Source: Streptomyces meridianus (GTDB lineage Bacteria; Actinomycetota; Actinomycetes; Streptomycetales; Streptomycetaceae). Taken from it: a stretch of DNA of 64,000 bases. Below the pieces are notes generated by a model, which saw nothing but the letters and a program-made list of their open reading frames with translations, was not told where the DNA came from and searched no databases. Below are positions 43,876 through 53,067 of the stretch, one piece after another (the stretch's first letter is position 1; the number at the start of each line of letters is the position of its first letter). Both the position numbers and the translations under genes were made by a program. Where the stretch lies: assembly GCF_023703325.1 (NCBI RefSeq), contig NZ_JAMQGM010000001.1, forward strand, positions 175,745 through 239,744, written 5' to 3'.

Positions 43876-44826
43876 ATGCGCCGGTCACGGGACCTCATCA
43901 CCATGGGCCGCATCGGGGTGGATCTCTACCCCCTCCAGGCCGGGGTGCCGCTCGCGCAGGTCGAGACGTTCGGGAAGTTCCTCGGCGGGACGGCCACCAA
44001 CGTGGCCGTCGCCGCCGCCCGGCTCGGCCTGGACGCCGCCGTCATCAGCCGCACCGGTGCAGACCCCTTCGGCGACTACATCCACCGGGCCCTGCGCGAC
44101 TTCGGAGTGGACGACCGCTGGGTGACGCCCGTTCCGCAGTACCCCACGCCCGTCACGTTCTGCGAGATCTTCCCGCCCGACGACTTCCCGCTCTGGTTCT
44201 ACCGGCAGCCCAAGGCGCCCGACCTGGAGATCGCGGCGGACGAACTCGACCTGGACGCCGTCCGCGCCGCCCGCATCTTCTGGATGACGGGAACCGGCCT
44301 GTGCGCCGAACCCAGCCGGACCGCCACCCTCACCGCCCTCGAGGCCCGTGCCGAGGCCGGCACCACGGTCTTCGACCTCGACTGGCGGCCCATGTTCTGG
44401 AACGGCGGCCCGGACGAGGCCCGCCCGCACTACGCCGCGGCCCTCCCGCACGTCACCGTCGCCGTCGGCAACACCGAGGAATGCGCCGTCGCCACGGGCG
44501 AGCACCGTCCCCGTGCCTGCGCCGAGGCACTGCTGGCCGCAGGCGTCGAACTGGCCGTGGTCAAGCAGGGCCCGAAGGGCGTGCTCGCGGTGCACCGGGA
44601 CGGCACCGTCGCCGAGGTGCCACCGGTACCCGTCGAGGTGGTCAACGGACTCGGCGCGGGCGACGCGTTCGGCGGATCGCTGTGCCTCGGCCTGCGCGAG
44701 GGCTGGGGCCTCGAACGGACCATGCGGTACGCCAACGCCGCCGGCGCCATCGTGGCCTCCCGCCTCGCCTGCTCCTCCGCCATGCCCACCCGGGCCGAGG
44801 TCGAGGAACTCCTCCGAGAACGGTGA
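43876..44826 (+). CDS. iolC: 5-dehydro-2-deoxygluconokinase (PfkB family)
   Basis: A 316-residue PfkB kinase of the IolC type, phosphorylating 5-keto-2-deoxygluconate in inositol breakdown. ITMGRIGVDLYPLQ, FGKFLGGTATNVAVAAARLG, SRTGADPFGDYIHRAL and VTFCEIFPPDDFPLWFYR are IolC-like; DLDWRPMFW and GNTEECAVA sit at the substrate site, and VVNGLGAGDAFGGSLCLGL has the catalytic Asp and anion hole. GAAAGG lies before the ATG. It is the first gene of the plus-strand iol group, 82 bases before iolB. Confidence 0.92.
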   Translation: MRRSRDLITMGRIGVDLYPLQAGVPLAQVETFGKFLGGTATNVAVAAARLGLDAAVISRTGADPFGDYIHRALRDFGVDDRWVTPVPQYPTPVTFCEIFPPDDFPLWFYRQPKAPDLEIAADELDLDAVRAARIFWMTGTGLCAEPSRTATLTALEARAEAGTTVFDLDWRPMFWNGGPDEARPHYAAALPHVTVAVGNTEECAVATGEHRPRACAEALLAAGVELAVVKQGPKGVLAVHRDGTVAEVPPVPVEVVNGLGAGDAFGGSLCLGLREGWGLERTMRYANAAGAIVASRLACSSAMPTRAEVEELLRER

Positions 44827-44908
44827 CCCGCTGGCCCCCGGGCCGGCCCGCGGCACATCCCGTGGACACCCGCCTTTCCCCGAACGTCCGCACCCTCCAG
44901 GAGGCCCG

Positions 44909-45841
44909 ATGACAGCCCCCGACGAACCGTCCGACCACCACCGCCGCAGCCGTCACCACCGGCCCGCGGGCACCACCGCCGGCGGCGCGTACGCCCTGGA
45001 CATCGACCCGGAAGGAGCCGGATGGGAGTACTGCTCCCTGCGGACCCTCGTCCTTCCGCCCGGCGGGCGGCACGACTTCGGCACCGGCGACAGCGAATGG
45101 GCCGTACTCCCGCTGGCCGGGTCCTGCACCGTCACCGCCGACGGCGAGACGTTCGAACTCGCGGGCCGGGAGGGTGTGTTCGCCGGCGTCACCGACTTCG
45201 CCTACGTGCCTCGCGACACCCGGGTGTCCGTCAGCTCCGAGGCCGGCGGCCGGTTCGCACTCACCGGCGCCCGCTGCGAGCGCCGGCTCCCCGCCCGTTA
45301 CGGCCCGGCCGAGGAAGTGCCCGTCGAACTGCGCGGCAGCGGCGCCTGCTCCCGGCAGGTCCACAACTTCCTCGCCGCCGGGGTCTTCGAAGCGGACCGG
45401 CTCATCGCGGTCGAGGTGCTCACCCCCGGCGGCAACTGGTCCTCCTACCCGCCGCACAAGCACGACGAGGAACGACCCGGCGAGGAGACCCGGCTGGAGG
45501 AGATCTACTACTTCGAGATCGCCGAGGCGCACGGCACACCCGGCACCGGCTACCAGCGCGTCACCCCCTCCGGGCCCGGCAGCACCACCGACGTCCTCGC
45601 CGAGGTCCGCAGCGGCGACGCGGTCGTCATCCCCGACGGCTGGCACGGCCCGTCGATCGCCGCACCCGGCCACGACATGTACTACCTCAACGTGATGGCC
45701 GGGCCCGGCGCCGAACGCCAGTGGCTGATCCGCGACCACCCCGACCACGCCTGGATCCGCTCCACCTGGCCCGGCCAGGACGTCGACCCCCGGCTGCCGC
45801 TGCACTCCCAGAACCCCACGGACCCGCAGGAGAACCGATGA
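44909..45841 (+). CDS. iolB: 5-deoxy-glucuronate isomerase
   Basis: A 310-residue bicupin that isomerises 5-deoxyglucuronate to 5-keto-2-deoxygluconate. GWEYCSLRTLVLPPGGRH and GDSEWAVLPLAGSCTVTADG form the first cupin; NWSSYPPHKHDEER (metal His pair), LEEIYYFEI (Glu) and VVIPDGWHGPSIAAPGHDM (His) the second, with SLF-like HDMYYLNVMAGP and QWLIRDHPDHAWIRSTW at the end. AGGAGG precedes the ATG. The first 25 residues are a His/Arg-rich extension. The stop overlaps the iolD start by ATGA. Confidence 0.93.
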   Translation: MTAPDEPSDHHRRSRHHRPAGTTAGGAYALDIDPEGAGWEYCSLRTLVLPPGGRHDFGTGDSEWAVLPLAGSCTVTADGETFELAGREGVFAGVTDFAYVPRDTRVSVSSEAGGRFALTGARCERRLPARYGPAEEVPVELRGSGACSRQVHNFLAAGVFEADRLIAVEVLTPGGNWSSYPPHKHDEERPGEETRLEEIYYFEIAEAHGTPGTGYQRVTPSGPGSTTDVLAEVRSGDAVVIPDGWHGPSIAAPGHDMYYLNVMAGPGAERQWLIRDHPDHAWIRSTWPGQDVDPRLPLHSQNPTDPQENR

Positions 45842-47718
45842 GCGCCCCCACCCGACGCCTCACCGTCGCCCAGGCCCTGACCGAGTTCCTGGCCCGCCAG
45901 TACACCGAGCGCGACGGCCGCCGCCACCGGCTGATCGCCGCCTGCTGGGGCATCTTCGGCCACGGCAACGTCGCCGGCATCGGCCAGGCCCTCCTCGAGA
46001 CCGGCCACGAACGCCTGCCCTACCTCCAGGGCCGCAACGAACAGGCCATGGTCCACGCGGCCGTCGGCTACGCCCGCCAGTCCGGACGGCTCTCCGCGCA
46101 CGCCGTCACCACCTCCATCGGTCCCGGGGCCACCAACCTCGTCACCGGAGCGGCCCTGGCGACCGTCAACCGGCTGCCCGTCCTGCTGATGCCCGGCGAC
46201 ACCTTCGCCACCCGGCCCGCCGACCCGGTCCTCCAGCAGCTCGAAGTCCCGTACGCGGGCGACCTGTCCGTCAACGACTGCCTGCGGCCGGTCTCCCGGT
46301 ACTTCGACCGCGTCACCCGACCCGAGGCCCTGATCCCCGCCGCCCTCAGGGCGATGCGCGTGCTCGCCGACCCGGTCGACACCGGCGCCGTCACCCTCGC
46401 GCTGCCCCAGGACGTCCAGGCCGAGGCCTACGACTGGCCCGAGGAGTTCTTCACCGACCGGGTGTGGCGCATCGGCCGCCCCGCCCCCGACGGTTCCGCG
46501 CTCGCCGCCGCAGTCCGAGCCATCCGCGGGGCCGCTCGCCCCCTGGTCGTCGCCGGCGGCGGCGTCCACCACAGCGGCGCCGAGGCCGCGCTCGCGTCGT
46601 TCGCCGAGGCCACCGGCATTCCCGTCGCCTCCACCCAGACCGGCAAGGGCGCGCTGCGCCACGACCATCCGGCCGACCTCGGCGGCATCGGCCACACCGG
46701 AACCGCCGTCGCCGACGACGTGGCCCGTACCGCCGACGTCGTCATCGGCGCCGGGACCCGCTGGAGCGACTTCACCACCGCCTCGAACACCCTGTTCGCC
46801 GCACCCGGAGTCCGCTTCGTCAACCTCAACGCCGACGCCTCCGACGCCCACAAGATGGGCGCGCTGCCGCTGATCGCCGACGCCCGCGCCGGTCTCGAGG
46901 CACTCACCGGAGCGCTCGCCGGCCACCGCGTCGATCCCGCGTACGAAGCGGAGTACCGCGCCGGCAAGGAGGCGTGGGCCGAGGTCGTCGACCGCGCCTT
47001 CCACGCCGCGGACGACACCCGGCCCACCCAGCCGCAGGTCCTCGGCGCCCTCGACACGGTCGTCGGTGACGAGGACGTGGTGATCAACGCTGCCGGATCC
47101 CTCCCCGGCGACCTGCACAAACTCTGGCGCGCCCGCTCCCCGCGCCAGTACCACGTCGAATACGGCTACTCCTGCATGGGCTACGAGATCCCGGCCGCCA
47201 TCGGCGTCCGGCTCGCCGCGCCGGACCGGCCGGTGTGGGCGCTCGTCGGCGACGGCACGTACCTGATGCTGCCCACCGAGATCGTCACGGCCGTCCAGGA
47301 GGGCATCGGCATCAACGTGGTGCTCGTGCAGAACCACGGGTACGCCTCCATCGGCGGCCTGTCCGAGGCCACCGGCGGCGAGCGGTTCGGCACTGCCTAC
47401 CGCTTCCGCGCCGCCGACGGCAGCTACACCGGCGACCCGCTCCCCGTCGACCTCGCCGCCAACGCCGCCAGCCTCGGCATGGACGTCCTGCGCGCGGGTA
47501 CCGTCGGGGAACTGAAGGAGGCACTCGCGGCCGCCCGTGCCTCGGACCGCCCCACATGTGTCTATGTGGAGACGGCAACAACCGACACAGTGTCCGGCGC
47601 GCTCGCCGCACAGGCGTGGTGGGATGTCCCGGTGGCCGAGACCGCGACCCGGCCGGCCGCAGCCAAGGCACGTGAGGAGTACGACCGGCACGCCGCCGAC
47701 CGGCGCCGGCACCTGTAG
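45838..47718 (+). CDS. iolD: 3D-(3,5/4)-trihydroxycyclohexane-1,2-dione hydrolase
   Basis: A 626-residue thiamine-diphosphate enzyme that opens the inositol ring. Family features: LIAACWGIFGHGNVAGIGQA, LPYLQGRNEQAMVHAAVGYA with the catalytic Glu near the TPP pyrimidine, TTSIGPGATNLVTGAALAT, a central nucleotide-type domain, and the TPP/Mg site VWALVGDGTYLMLPTEIVTA followed by QNHGYASIGGLSEATGGERF (the GDG...N motif). It is coupled to iolB by a 4-base overlap and followed after 30 bases by mmsA. Length is normal. Confidence 0.95.
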   Translation: MSAPTRRLTVAQALTEFLARQYTERDGRRHRLIAACWGIFGHGNVAGIGQALLETGHERLPYLQGRNEQAMVHAAVGYARQSGRLSAHAVTTSIGPGATNLVTGAALATVNRLPVLLMPGDTFATRPADPVLQQLEVPYAGDLSVNDCLRPVSRYFDRVTRPEALIPAALRAMRVLADPVDTGAVTLALPQDVQAEAYDWPEEFFTDRVWRIGRPAPDGSALAAAVRAIRGAARPLVVAGGGVHHSGAEAALASFAEATGIPVASTQTGKGALRHDHPADLGGIGHTGTAVADDVARTADVVIGAGTRWSDFTTASNTLFAAPGVRFVNLNADASDAHKMGALPLIADARAGLEALTGALAGHRVDPAYEAEYRAGKEAWAEVVDRAFHAADDTRPTQPQVLGALDTVVGDEDVVINAAGSLPGDLHKLWRARSPRQYHVEYGYSCMGYEIPAAIGVRLAAPDRPVWALVGDGTYLMLPTEIVTAVQEGIGINVVLVQNHGYASIGGLSEATGGERFGTAYRFRAADGSYTGDPLPVDLAANAASLGMDVLRAGTVGELKEALAAARASDRPTCVYVETATTDTVSGALAAQAWWDVPVAETATRPAAAKAREEYDRHAADRRRHL

Positions 47719-47748
47719 ACCTCCCGACGCGAGAAAGGTCCGTTACCC

Positions 47749-49242
47749 ATGAAGACCATCGACCACTGGATCGACGGCAGGACCGTCCAGGGGGCGTCGG
47801 GCAACGACGGCCCGGTGACCGACCCGGCCACGGGCGCCGAGACCACGCGGGTCGCGCTCGCCTCCGCCGGCGAGGTCGATGCCGCTGTCGCCGCCGCGAA
47901 GGCCGCCTTCGCGACCTGGGGTACGTCCTCGCTCGCCGCCCGTACGAAGGTGCTCTTCGCCTACCGGGCGCTGCTCGACGGACACCGCGACGAGATCGCG
48001 GAGCTGATCACCGCCGAGCACGGCAAGGTCCACTCCGACGCGCTCGGCGAGGTCGCGCGCGGCCTGGAGATCGTCGAACTGGCCTGCGGCATCACCACCC
48101 AGCTCAAGGGCGAGCTGTCCACCGAGGTCTCCAGCCGGGTGGATGTGTCCTCGATCCGGCAGCCGCTGGGCGTCGTCGCCGGCATCACGCCGTTCAACTT
48201 CCCTGCCATGGTGCCGATGTGGATGTTCCCGCTGGCCATCGCCTGCGGCAACACGTTCGTGCTGAAGCCGAGCGAGAAGGACCCGTCGGCCGCCCTCCGC
48301 GTCGCGCAGCTGATGTCCGAGGCCGGGCTGCCGAACGGCGTGCTGAACGTCGTCCACGGTGACAAGGTCGCCGTCGACCGGCTGCTGGAGCACCCCGACG
48401 TGGCGGCCGTCAGCTTCGTCGGCTCCACCCCGATCGCCCGCTACATCCACGCGACGGCCTCCGCCAACGGCAAGCGGGTCCAGGCCCTCGGCGGGGCCAA
48501 GAACCACATGCTGGTGCTGCCCGACGCGGACCTGGACGCGGCCGCCGACGCCGCCGTATCCGCCGCGTACGGCTCGGCCGGCGAGCGCTGCATGGCGATC
48601 TCCGCCGTTGTCGCGGTCGGTGACACCGGCGACGCGCTGGTGCAGAAGATCAGCGACCGCGCCGCCAAGATCAAGATCGGCCCCGGCAACGACCCGTCCT
48701 CCGAGATGGGCCCGCTCATCACCAAGGCGCACCGCGACAAGGTCGCCTCCTACGTCGAGGGCGCAGCCGCCCAGGGCGCCGAGGTCGTCCTGGACGGCAC
48801 CGGTTACACCGTCGAGGGCCACGAGAACGGCCACTGGATCGGCCTGAGCCTGCTCGACAAGGTCTCCACCGACAGCGACGCCTACCGCGACGAGATCTTC
48901 GGCCCGGTGCTGTGCGTGCTGCGCGCCGAGACCTACGAGGAGGGCCTGGCGCTGATCAACGCCTCGCCGTTCGGCAACGGTACGGCGATCTACACCCGCG
49001 ACGGCGGCGCCGCCCGGCGCTTCCAGCTCGAGGTGCAGGCGGGCATGGTCGGCGTCAACGTGCCGATCCCGGTGCCGGTCGGCTACCACTCCTTCGGCGG
49101 CTGGAAGGACTCGCTCTTCGGCGACCACCACATCTACGGCAACGACGGCGTGCACTTCTACACCCGTGGCAAGGTCGTCACCACCCGCTGGCCCGACCCC
49201 AGCGACGGCGGCGTGGACCTCGGCTTCCCCCGCAACCACTGA
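47749..49242 (+). CDS. mmsA: Methylmalonate-semialdehyde dehydrogenase (CoA-acylating)
   Basis: A 497-residue aldehyde dehydrogenase (MmsA/IolA). It converts malonate semialdehyde from inositol to acetyl-CoA, or methylmalonate semialdehyde from valine to propionyl-CoA. Signatures: GITPFNFPAMVPMWMFPLAI, VLKPSEKDPSA, VSFVGSTPIARYIHATA (NAD site), LGGAKNHMLVLPDADLD, and AAYGSAGERCMAISAVVAVG with the catalytic Cys in ERCMA, the MmsA form. HSFGGWKDSLFGDHHIYG lies near the C-terminus. AAAGG precedes the ATG. It ends the iol operon at a strong terminator. Confidence 0.95.
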   Translation: MKTIDHWIDGRTVQGASGNDGPVTDPATGAETTRVALASAGEVDAAVAAAKAAFATWGTSSLAARTKVLFAYRALLDGHRDEIAELITAEHGKVHSDALGEVARGLEIVELACGITTQLKGELSTEVSSRVDVSSIRQPLGVVAGITPFNFPAMVPMWMFPLAIACGNTFVLKPSEKDPSAALRVAQLMSEAGLPNGVLNVVHGDKVAVDRLLEHPDVAAVSFVGSTPIARYIHATASANGKRVQALGGAKNHMLVLPDADLDAAADAAVSAAYGSAGERCMAISAVVAVGDTGDALVQKISDRAAKIKIGPGNDPSSEMGPLITKAHRDKVASYVEGAAAQGAEVVLDGTGYTVEGHENGHWIGLSLLDKVSTDSDAYRDEIFGPVLCVLRAETYEEGLALINASPFGNGTAIYTRDGGAARRFQLEVQAGMVGVNVPIPVPVGYHSFGGWKDSLFGDHHIYGNDGVHFYTRGKVVTTRWPDPSDGGVDLGFPRNH

Positions 49243-49250
49243 GCTGCGGC

Positions 49251-49287
49251 CCGGTCCCCTGCCCTCCGCCGGGGGGCAGGGGACCGG
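49251..49287 (+). terminator. Terminator of the iol operon
   Basis: A perfect 14-bp stem, CCGGTCCCCTGCCC with its complement, loop TCCGCCGGG; it starts 8 bases past the mmsA stop. Confidence 0.85.
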
Positions 49288-49402
49288 CGGTTCCCCCGGC
49301 ACCTCACCGGCCGGCTTCCGCCCCCGCCCGGGATGCCGTAAACCTCCGGTACGGGTGGCCGGGGTCACGCCCGGGCCGAGGAATGCTTCGCGGCCCGCTG
49401 CA

Positions 49403-49408
49403 TAGGAT
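49403..49408 (+). promoter_or_regulatory. -10 element, probable leaderless start of the hydrolase-ABC gene
   Basis: TAGGAT, the Streptomyces consensus -10, ends seven bases before the ATG at 49416, so the transcript would begin at the start codon. There is no separate ribosome-binding site. Confidence 0.55.
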
Positions 49409-49415
49409 CCGGGGC

Positions 49416-52148
49416 ATGGATATCCGTATGCGACGGCGTATGCCCGGCTTCCGATGGCGTCTGGCCGCCGGTGCCGCGGCGCTCGCCGCCCTCGTCGGCA
49501 CCGCAGCCGTCCCCCCGGCCCAGGCCGCCGACGGCGACCCCGGCGTGAACGTCGAGAGCCGCCGCCTCGCACTCCCGCAGTCGCCCGGCAGCGACGACCG
49601 GGTACGGATCGACACCTCCTACTACACGGCGGGCGACACCGGGCGCCGCCCAGCCGTCCTCCTCGGCCACGGCTTCGGGGGCAGCAAGAAGGACCTCGAC
49701 ACCGAGGCCCGCCGGCTCGCCCAGCACGGTTACGCCGTCCTGACCTGGTCCGCCCGCGGCTTCGGCAGATCCACCGGCAAGATCGGCATCAACGATCCGC
49801 ACAACGAGGGCAACGACGTCCGCCGGCTCATCGACTGGCTCGCCCGGCAGCCCGAGGTGCAGCTCGACCACCGTGGGGACCCGCGCGTCGGCGTCACCGG
49901 GGCCAGCTACGGCGGCGCCGCCTCACTGCTCGCCGCCGGATACGACGACCGCGTCGACGCGATCGCTCCGCAGAACACCTACTGGAACCTCGCCGACGCC
50001 CTCTTCCCGAACGGCGTCTTCAAGAAGATGTGGGCGGGCTTCTTCTTCACCACCGGCTCCTTCGGGACCGCTCTCGGCGGCAACACCGCGGCCGGCGCAC
50101 CGGCCCCTTCCAGCCGCACCGACACCGGCTGCGGCCGGTTCGAGAAGCCGCTGTGCGCCATGTACCAGCGCGTCGCCTCCTCCGGGAAGCCCGACGACGA
50201 GGCCCGCCGCATGCTCGAGGCGCGCAGCCCGTCGGCGGTCGGCGACCGCATCGACGTGCCCACGCTGATCTTCCAGGGGCAGAGCGACTCGCTGTTCCCG
50301 CTCAGCAACGCCGACGCGATGGCCAAGAAGATCAAGTCCAACGGCGCACCCGTGTCCGTCGACTGGCTCGCCGGCGGCCACGACGGCGGCGACCAGGAGA
50401 CCGACCGGGTACGCGCCCGCGTCACCCACTGGTTCGACCGCTACCTCAAGGGCGACCGGACCGCGGACACCGGCCCGCCCTTCCGCGTCTCCCGCAGCGG
50501 CGGCGTGGACACCACCGACGGACGGGCGCGCCTGCGCGGTGCCACCGGCAGCCGCTATCCGGGCCTCGACGGGACCGCGACCCGCACGATCCCGCTCACC
50601 GGACGCGAGCAGCACGTCGAGAACCCGGCAGGCGCCACCCCGCCCGCGATCTCCGGCATGCCCGGCGCCGGCGGCTTCGACCGGCTGGCGGCCATCGGCG
50701 GCGGCGTGGCCGTCGACTACCCCGGCCAGACCGCCACCTTCCAGTCCCGCCCGCTGAAGCAGGCGGTACGCCTCACCGGTTCGCCCGCGGCTCGCGTCCA
50801 CGTCAAGGCACCCGACGGCGCCGTGCTGTTCGCCAAGGTCTACGACGTCGGTCCCAACGGACAGCAACTGCTGCCGTCCCACCTGGTCACACCCGTGAGG
50901 ATCAGCGGTGCCGAACAGGGCCGGACCCTCGAACTGCGGCTGCCCCCGGTCGACCACGAGTTCGCCGCGGGCCACCGCATGCGCCTCGCCCTGGCAGCGA
51001 CCGACCTCGCCTACAGCTCGCCCGCCGAGCCCGCCACGTACTCCGTGTCGCTCGACCGTCCCGCGCTGACCGTGCCGACCGCCCCCGGCGTCCGCACCGA
51101 CCCCGCCTCCTCGTCGCTGCCCTGGTGGGTCTGGGGCCTCCCGGCCGGCGGCGCCCTGGTCGCCGCCGGGATCCTCCTCACCGGCCGCCGCCGCATCACA
51201 GCGCCGGGCGCCGATCCCGGACTCGCCGACGTGCCGCTCGTCATCGACGGCCTGACCAAGCGCTACGCCCGCTCGGAGGACCGCTACGCCGTGCAGGACC
51301 TCTCCTTCCGCGTCGAACGCGGACAGGTCCTCGGTCTCCTCGGCCCGAACGGCGCCGGCAAGACGACCACGCTGCGCATGCTGATGGGCCTGATCCGGCC
51401 CGACGGCGGCGACATCCGGGTCTTCGGCCACCCGGTCGTCCCCGGAGCCCCCGTGCTCTCCCGGGTCGGCGCCTTCGTCGAGGGGGCGGGCTCGCTGCCC
51501 CATCTGACCGGCCGCGCCAATCTGGACCTCTACTGGAAGGCCACCGGACGCCCGGCGGCCGACGCCCGGGTCGAGGAGGCTCTGGAGATCGCGGGGCTCG
51601 GCGACGCGGTCGACCGGCCCGTGCGTACGTACTCGCAGGGCATGCGGCAGCGGCTCGCCATCGCCCAGGCCATGCTGGGCCTGCCCGACCTGCTCATCCT
51701 CGACGAGCCGACCAACGGCCTCGACCCGTCGCAGATCCGGGAGATGCGTGAGGTCCTGGTCCGGTACGCGGCGGACGGGCGGACCGTCATCGTCTCCAGC
51801 CATCTGCTGGCCGAGGTCGAGCAGTGCTGCACCCATCTCGTCGTCATGGACCGCGGACGGCTGGTCACCGCCGGCCCGGTCACCGACATCACCGGGGACG
51901 GCGGCGACACCCTGGCCGTGGGGGTGGCCGGGGGGCCACCCTCGCAGGTCGTCCTGGACAAGGTGGCAGCGCTGCCCGGGGTGGCGTCCGCCGACGTCAC
52001 CGAGACGGGCATGCTGGTCCGTCTCGACGGCGTCAGCGCGCACGCGTTCCTCGCCGAACTCGTCCGTCTGGAGATCCCGGTCGACCGCCTGGGCACCGAG
52101 CACCGCCTCGAGCACGCGTTCCTCACTCTGATCGGAGGATCCGCGTGA
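49416..52148 (+). CDS. Exported S15/CocE-type hydrolase fused to an ABC ATPase
   Basis: One 910-residue frame joins three parts. (1) A Sec signal (FRWRLAAGAAALAALVGTAA, cleavage near AQA-A at 37) and an X-Pro dipeptidyl-peptidase/CocE-type alpha/beta hydrolase: oxyanion HGFGGSKKD (about 85), nucleophile GASYGGAA (Ser about 164), acid in FQGQSDSLFPL, His in AGGHDGGDQ, then the jelly-roll C-terminal domain (about 420-555). (2) A membrane span WWVWGLPAGGALVAAGILL (about 570-588). (3) A cytosolic ABC ATPase from about 605: Walker A GPNGAGKTT (643), signature YSQGMRQRLAIAQ, Walker B LLILDEPTNGLD, close to DrrA-type exporters. The stop overlaps the permease start (GTGA). The hydrolase would be outside and the ATPase inside, in one chain. 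Substrate unknown. Confidence 0.9.
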   Translation: MDIRMRRRMPGFRWRLAAGAAALAALVGTAAVPPAQAADGDPGVNVESRRLALPQSPGSDDRVRIDTSYYTAGDTGRRPAVLLGHGFGGSKKDLDTEARRLAQHGYAVLTWSARGFGRSTGKIGINDPHNEGNDVRRLIDWLARQPEVQLDHRGDPRVGVTGASYGGAASLLAAGYDDRVDAIAPQNTYWNLADALFPNGVFKKMWAGFFFTTGSFGTALGGNTAAGAPAPSSRTDTGCGRFEKPLCAMYQRVASSGKPDDEARRMLEARSPSAVGDRIDVPTLIFQGQSDSLFPLSNADAMAKKIKSNGAPVSVDWLAGGHDGGDQETDRVRARVTHWFDRYLKGDRTADTGPPFRVSRSGGVDTTDGRARLRGATGSRYPGLDGTATRTIPLTGREQHVENPAGATPPAISGMPGAGGFDRLAAIGGGVAVDYPGQTATFQSRPLKQAVRLTGSPAARVHVKAPDGAVLFAKVYDVGPNGQQLLPSHLVTPVRISGAEQGRTLELRLPPVDHEFAAGHRMRLALAATDLAYSSPAEPATYSVSLDRPALTVPTAPGVRTDPASSSLPWWVWGLPAGGALVAAGILLTGRRRITAPGADPGLADVPLVIDGLTKRYARSEDRYAVQDLSFRVERGQVLGLLGPNGAGKTTTLRMLMGLIRPDGGDIRVFGHPVVPGAPVLSRVGAFVEGAGSLPHLTGRANLDLYWKATGRPAADARVEEALEIAGLGDAVDRPVRTYSQGMRQRLAIAQAMLGLPDLLILDEPTNGLDPSQIREMREVLVRYAADGRTVIVSSHLLAEVEQCCTHLVVMDRGRLVTAGPVTDITGDGGDTLAVGVAGGPPSQVVLDKVAALPGVASADVTETGMLVRLDGVSAHAFLAELVRLEIPVDRLGTEHRLEHAFLTLIGGSA

Positions 52149-53005
52149 GCACGCTCCCACCAGTCGGCTCCGCGCCCGGCTACCGCGCCCGGAACACCCT
52201 GCCGCTGCGCGTCGAGGCGGTCCGCCAGCTGAAGCGGCGCCGCACGCTGATCACGGCGGCGGTCCTCGCGGCCCTGCCGTTCGTCCTCATCGCTGCGTTC
52301 GCGATCGGCGGCGACCCCGAGCGGGGGCGCGGCCGGATCACGCTGATCGACACGGCGACCGCCTCGGGCCTCAACTTCGCCACGGCCTGCCTGTTCGTCT
52401 CGGCCGGTTTCGTCCTGGTCGTTCCGGTGGCGTTGTTCGCCGGCGACACCGTCGCCTCGGAGGCGAACTGGTCGTCCTTGCGGTATCTGCTGGCGGCCCC
52501 GGTGCCGCGGGCGCGCCTGCTCCTGAGCAAGCTCGTCGTCGCCCTGGTGTTCAGCGCGGCGGCGATGGTGCTGCTGCCGCTGGTCGCGCTGGTGGCCGGA
52601 TCGGTCGCCTACGGCTGGGGGGATCTGATCCTGCCCACCGGAGGTTCGCTCCCGGCGGGCACGGCTGCGGCCAGGATCGCCCTCGTCGTCGGCTACCTCT
52701 TCGTCGGCCAACTCGTCACCGCGGGACTGGCCTTCTGGCTCTCCACGGTCACGGACGCCCCGCTGGGCGCGGTCGGCGGCGCGGTCGGCCTGACCATCGT
52801 CGGCAATGTGCTGGATGCGGTGACGGCGCTCGGCGACTGGCGTGAACTGCTGCCCGCCCATTGGCAGTTCGCCTGGATCAACGCGCTCCAGCCGGAGCTG
52901 GAGCGCGGGGCCATGATCAAGGGTGCTGCGGTCTCGGTGGCCTTCGCGCTCGTTCTGTTCGCCCTGGCGTTCCGGCACTTCCGGAACAAGGACGTCGTCT
53001 CCTGA
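52145..53005 (+). CDS. ABC-2-type transporter permease
   Basis: A 286-residue membrane protein with about six spans: TLITAAVLAALPFVLIAAFA, FATACLFVSAGFVLVVPVAL, VVALVFSAAAMVLLPLVALV, IALVVGYLFVGQLVTAGLAF, DAPLGAVGGAVGLTIVGNVL and VSVAFALVLFALAFRHF. FAGDTVASEANWSSLRYLLA is the conserved cytosolic part of ABC-2 permeases that meets the ATPase. The GTG start overlaps the preceding stop, so one permease is made with each hydrolase-ATPase chain; a homodimer of both would form the transporter. Confidence 0.9.
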   Translation: MSTLPPVGSAPGYRARNTLPLRVEAVRQLKRRRTLITAAVLAALPFVLIAAFAIGGDPERGRGRITLIDTATASGLNFATACLFVSAGFVLVVPVALFAGDTVASEANWSSLRYLLAAPVPRARLLLSKLVVALVFSAAAMVLLPLVALVAGSVAYGWGDLILPTGGSLPAGTAAARIALVVGYLFVGQLVTAGLAFWLSTVTDAPLGAVGGAVGLTIVGNVLDAVTALGDWRELLPAHWQFAWINALQPELERGAMIKGAAVSVAFALVLFALAFRHFRNKDVVS

Positions 53006-53028
53006 CGGCTGCCCGGAGACCCATGGAC

Positions 53029-53058
53029 ACGCGCCTGCCCCGGTCCGGGCGGGCGCGT
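53029..53058. terminator. Bidirectional terminator
   Basis: ACGCGCCTGCCC and GGGCGGGCGCGT pair with one G-T type mismatch around CGGTCC, between the convergent permease and RCK-protein genes. Confidence 0.7.
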
Positions 53059-53067
53059 CGCCGTTGG

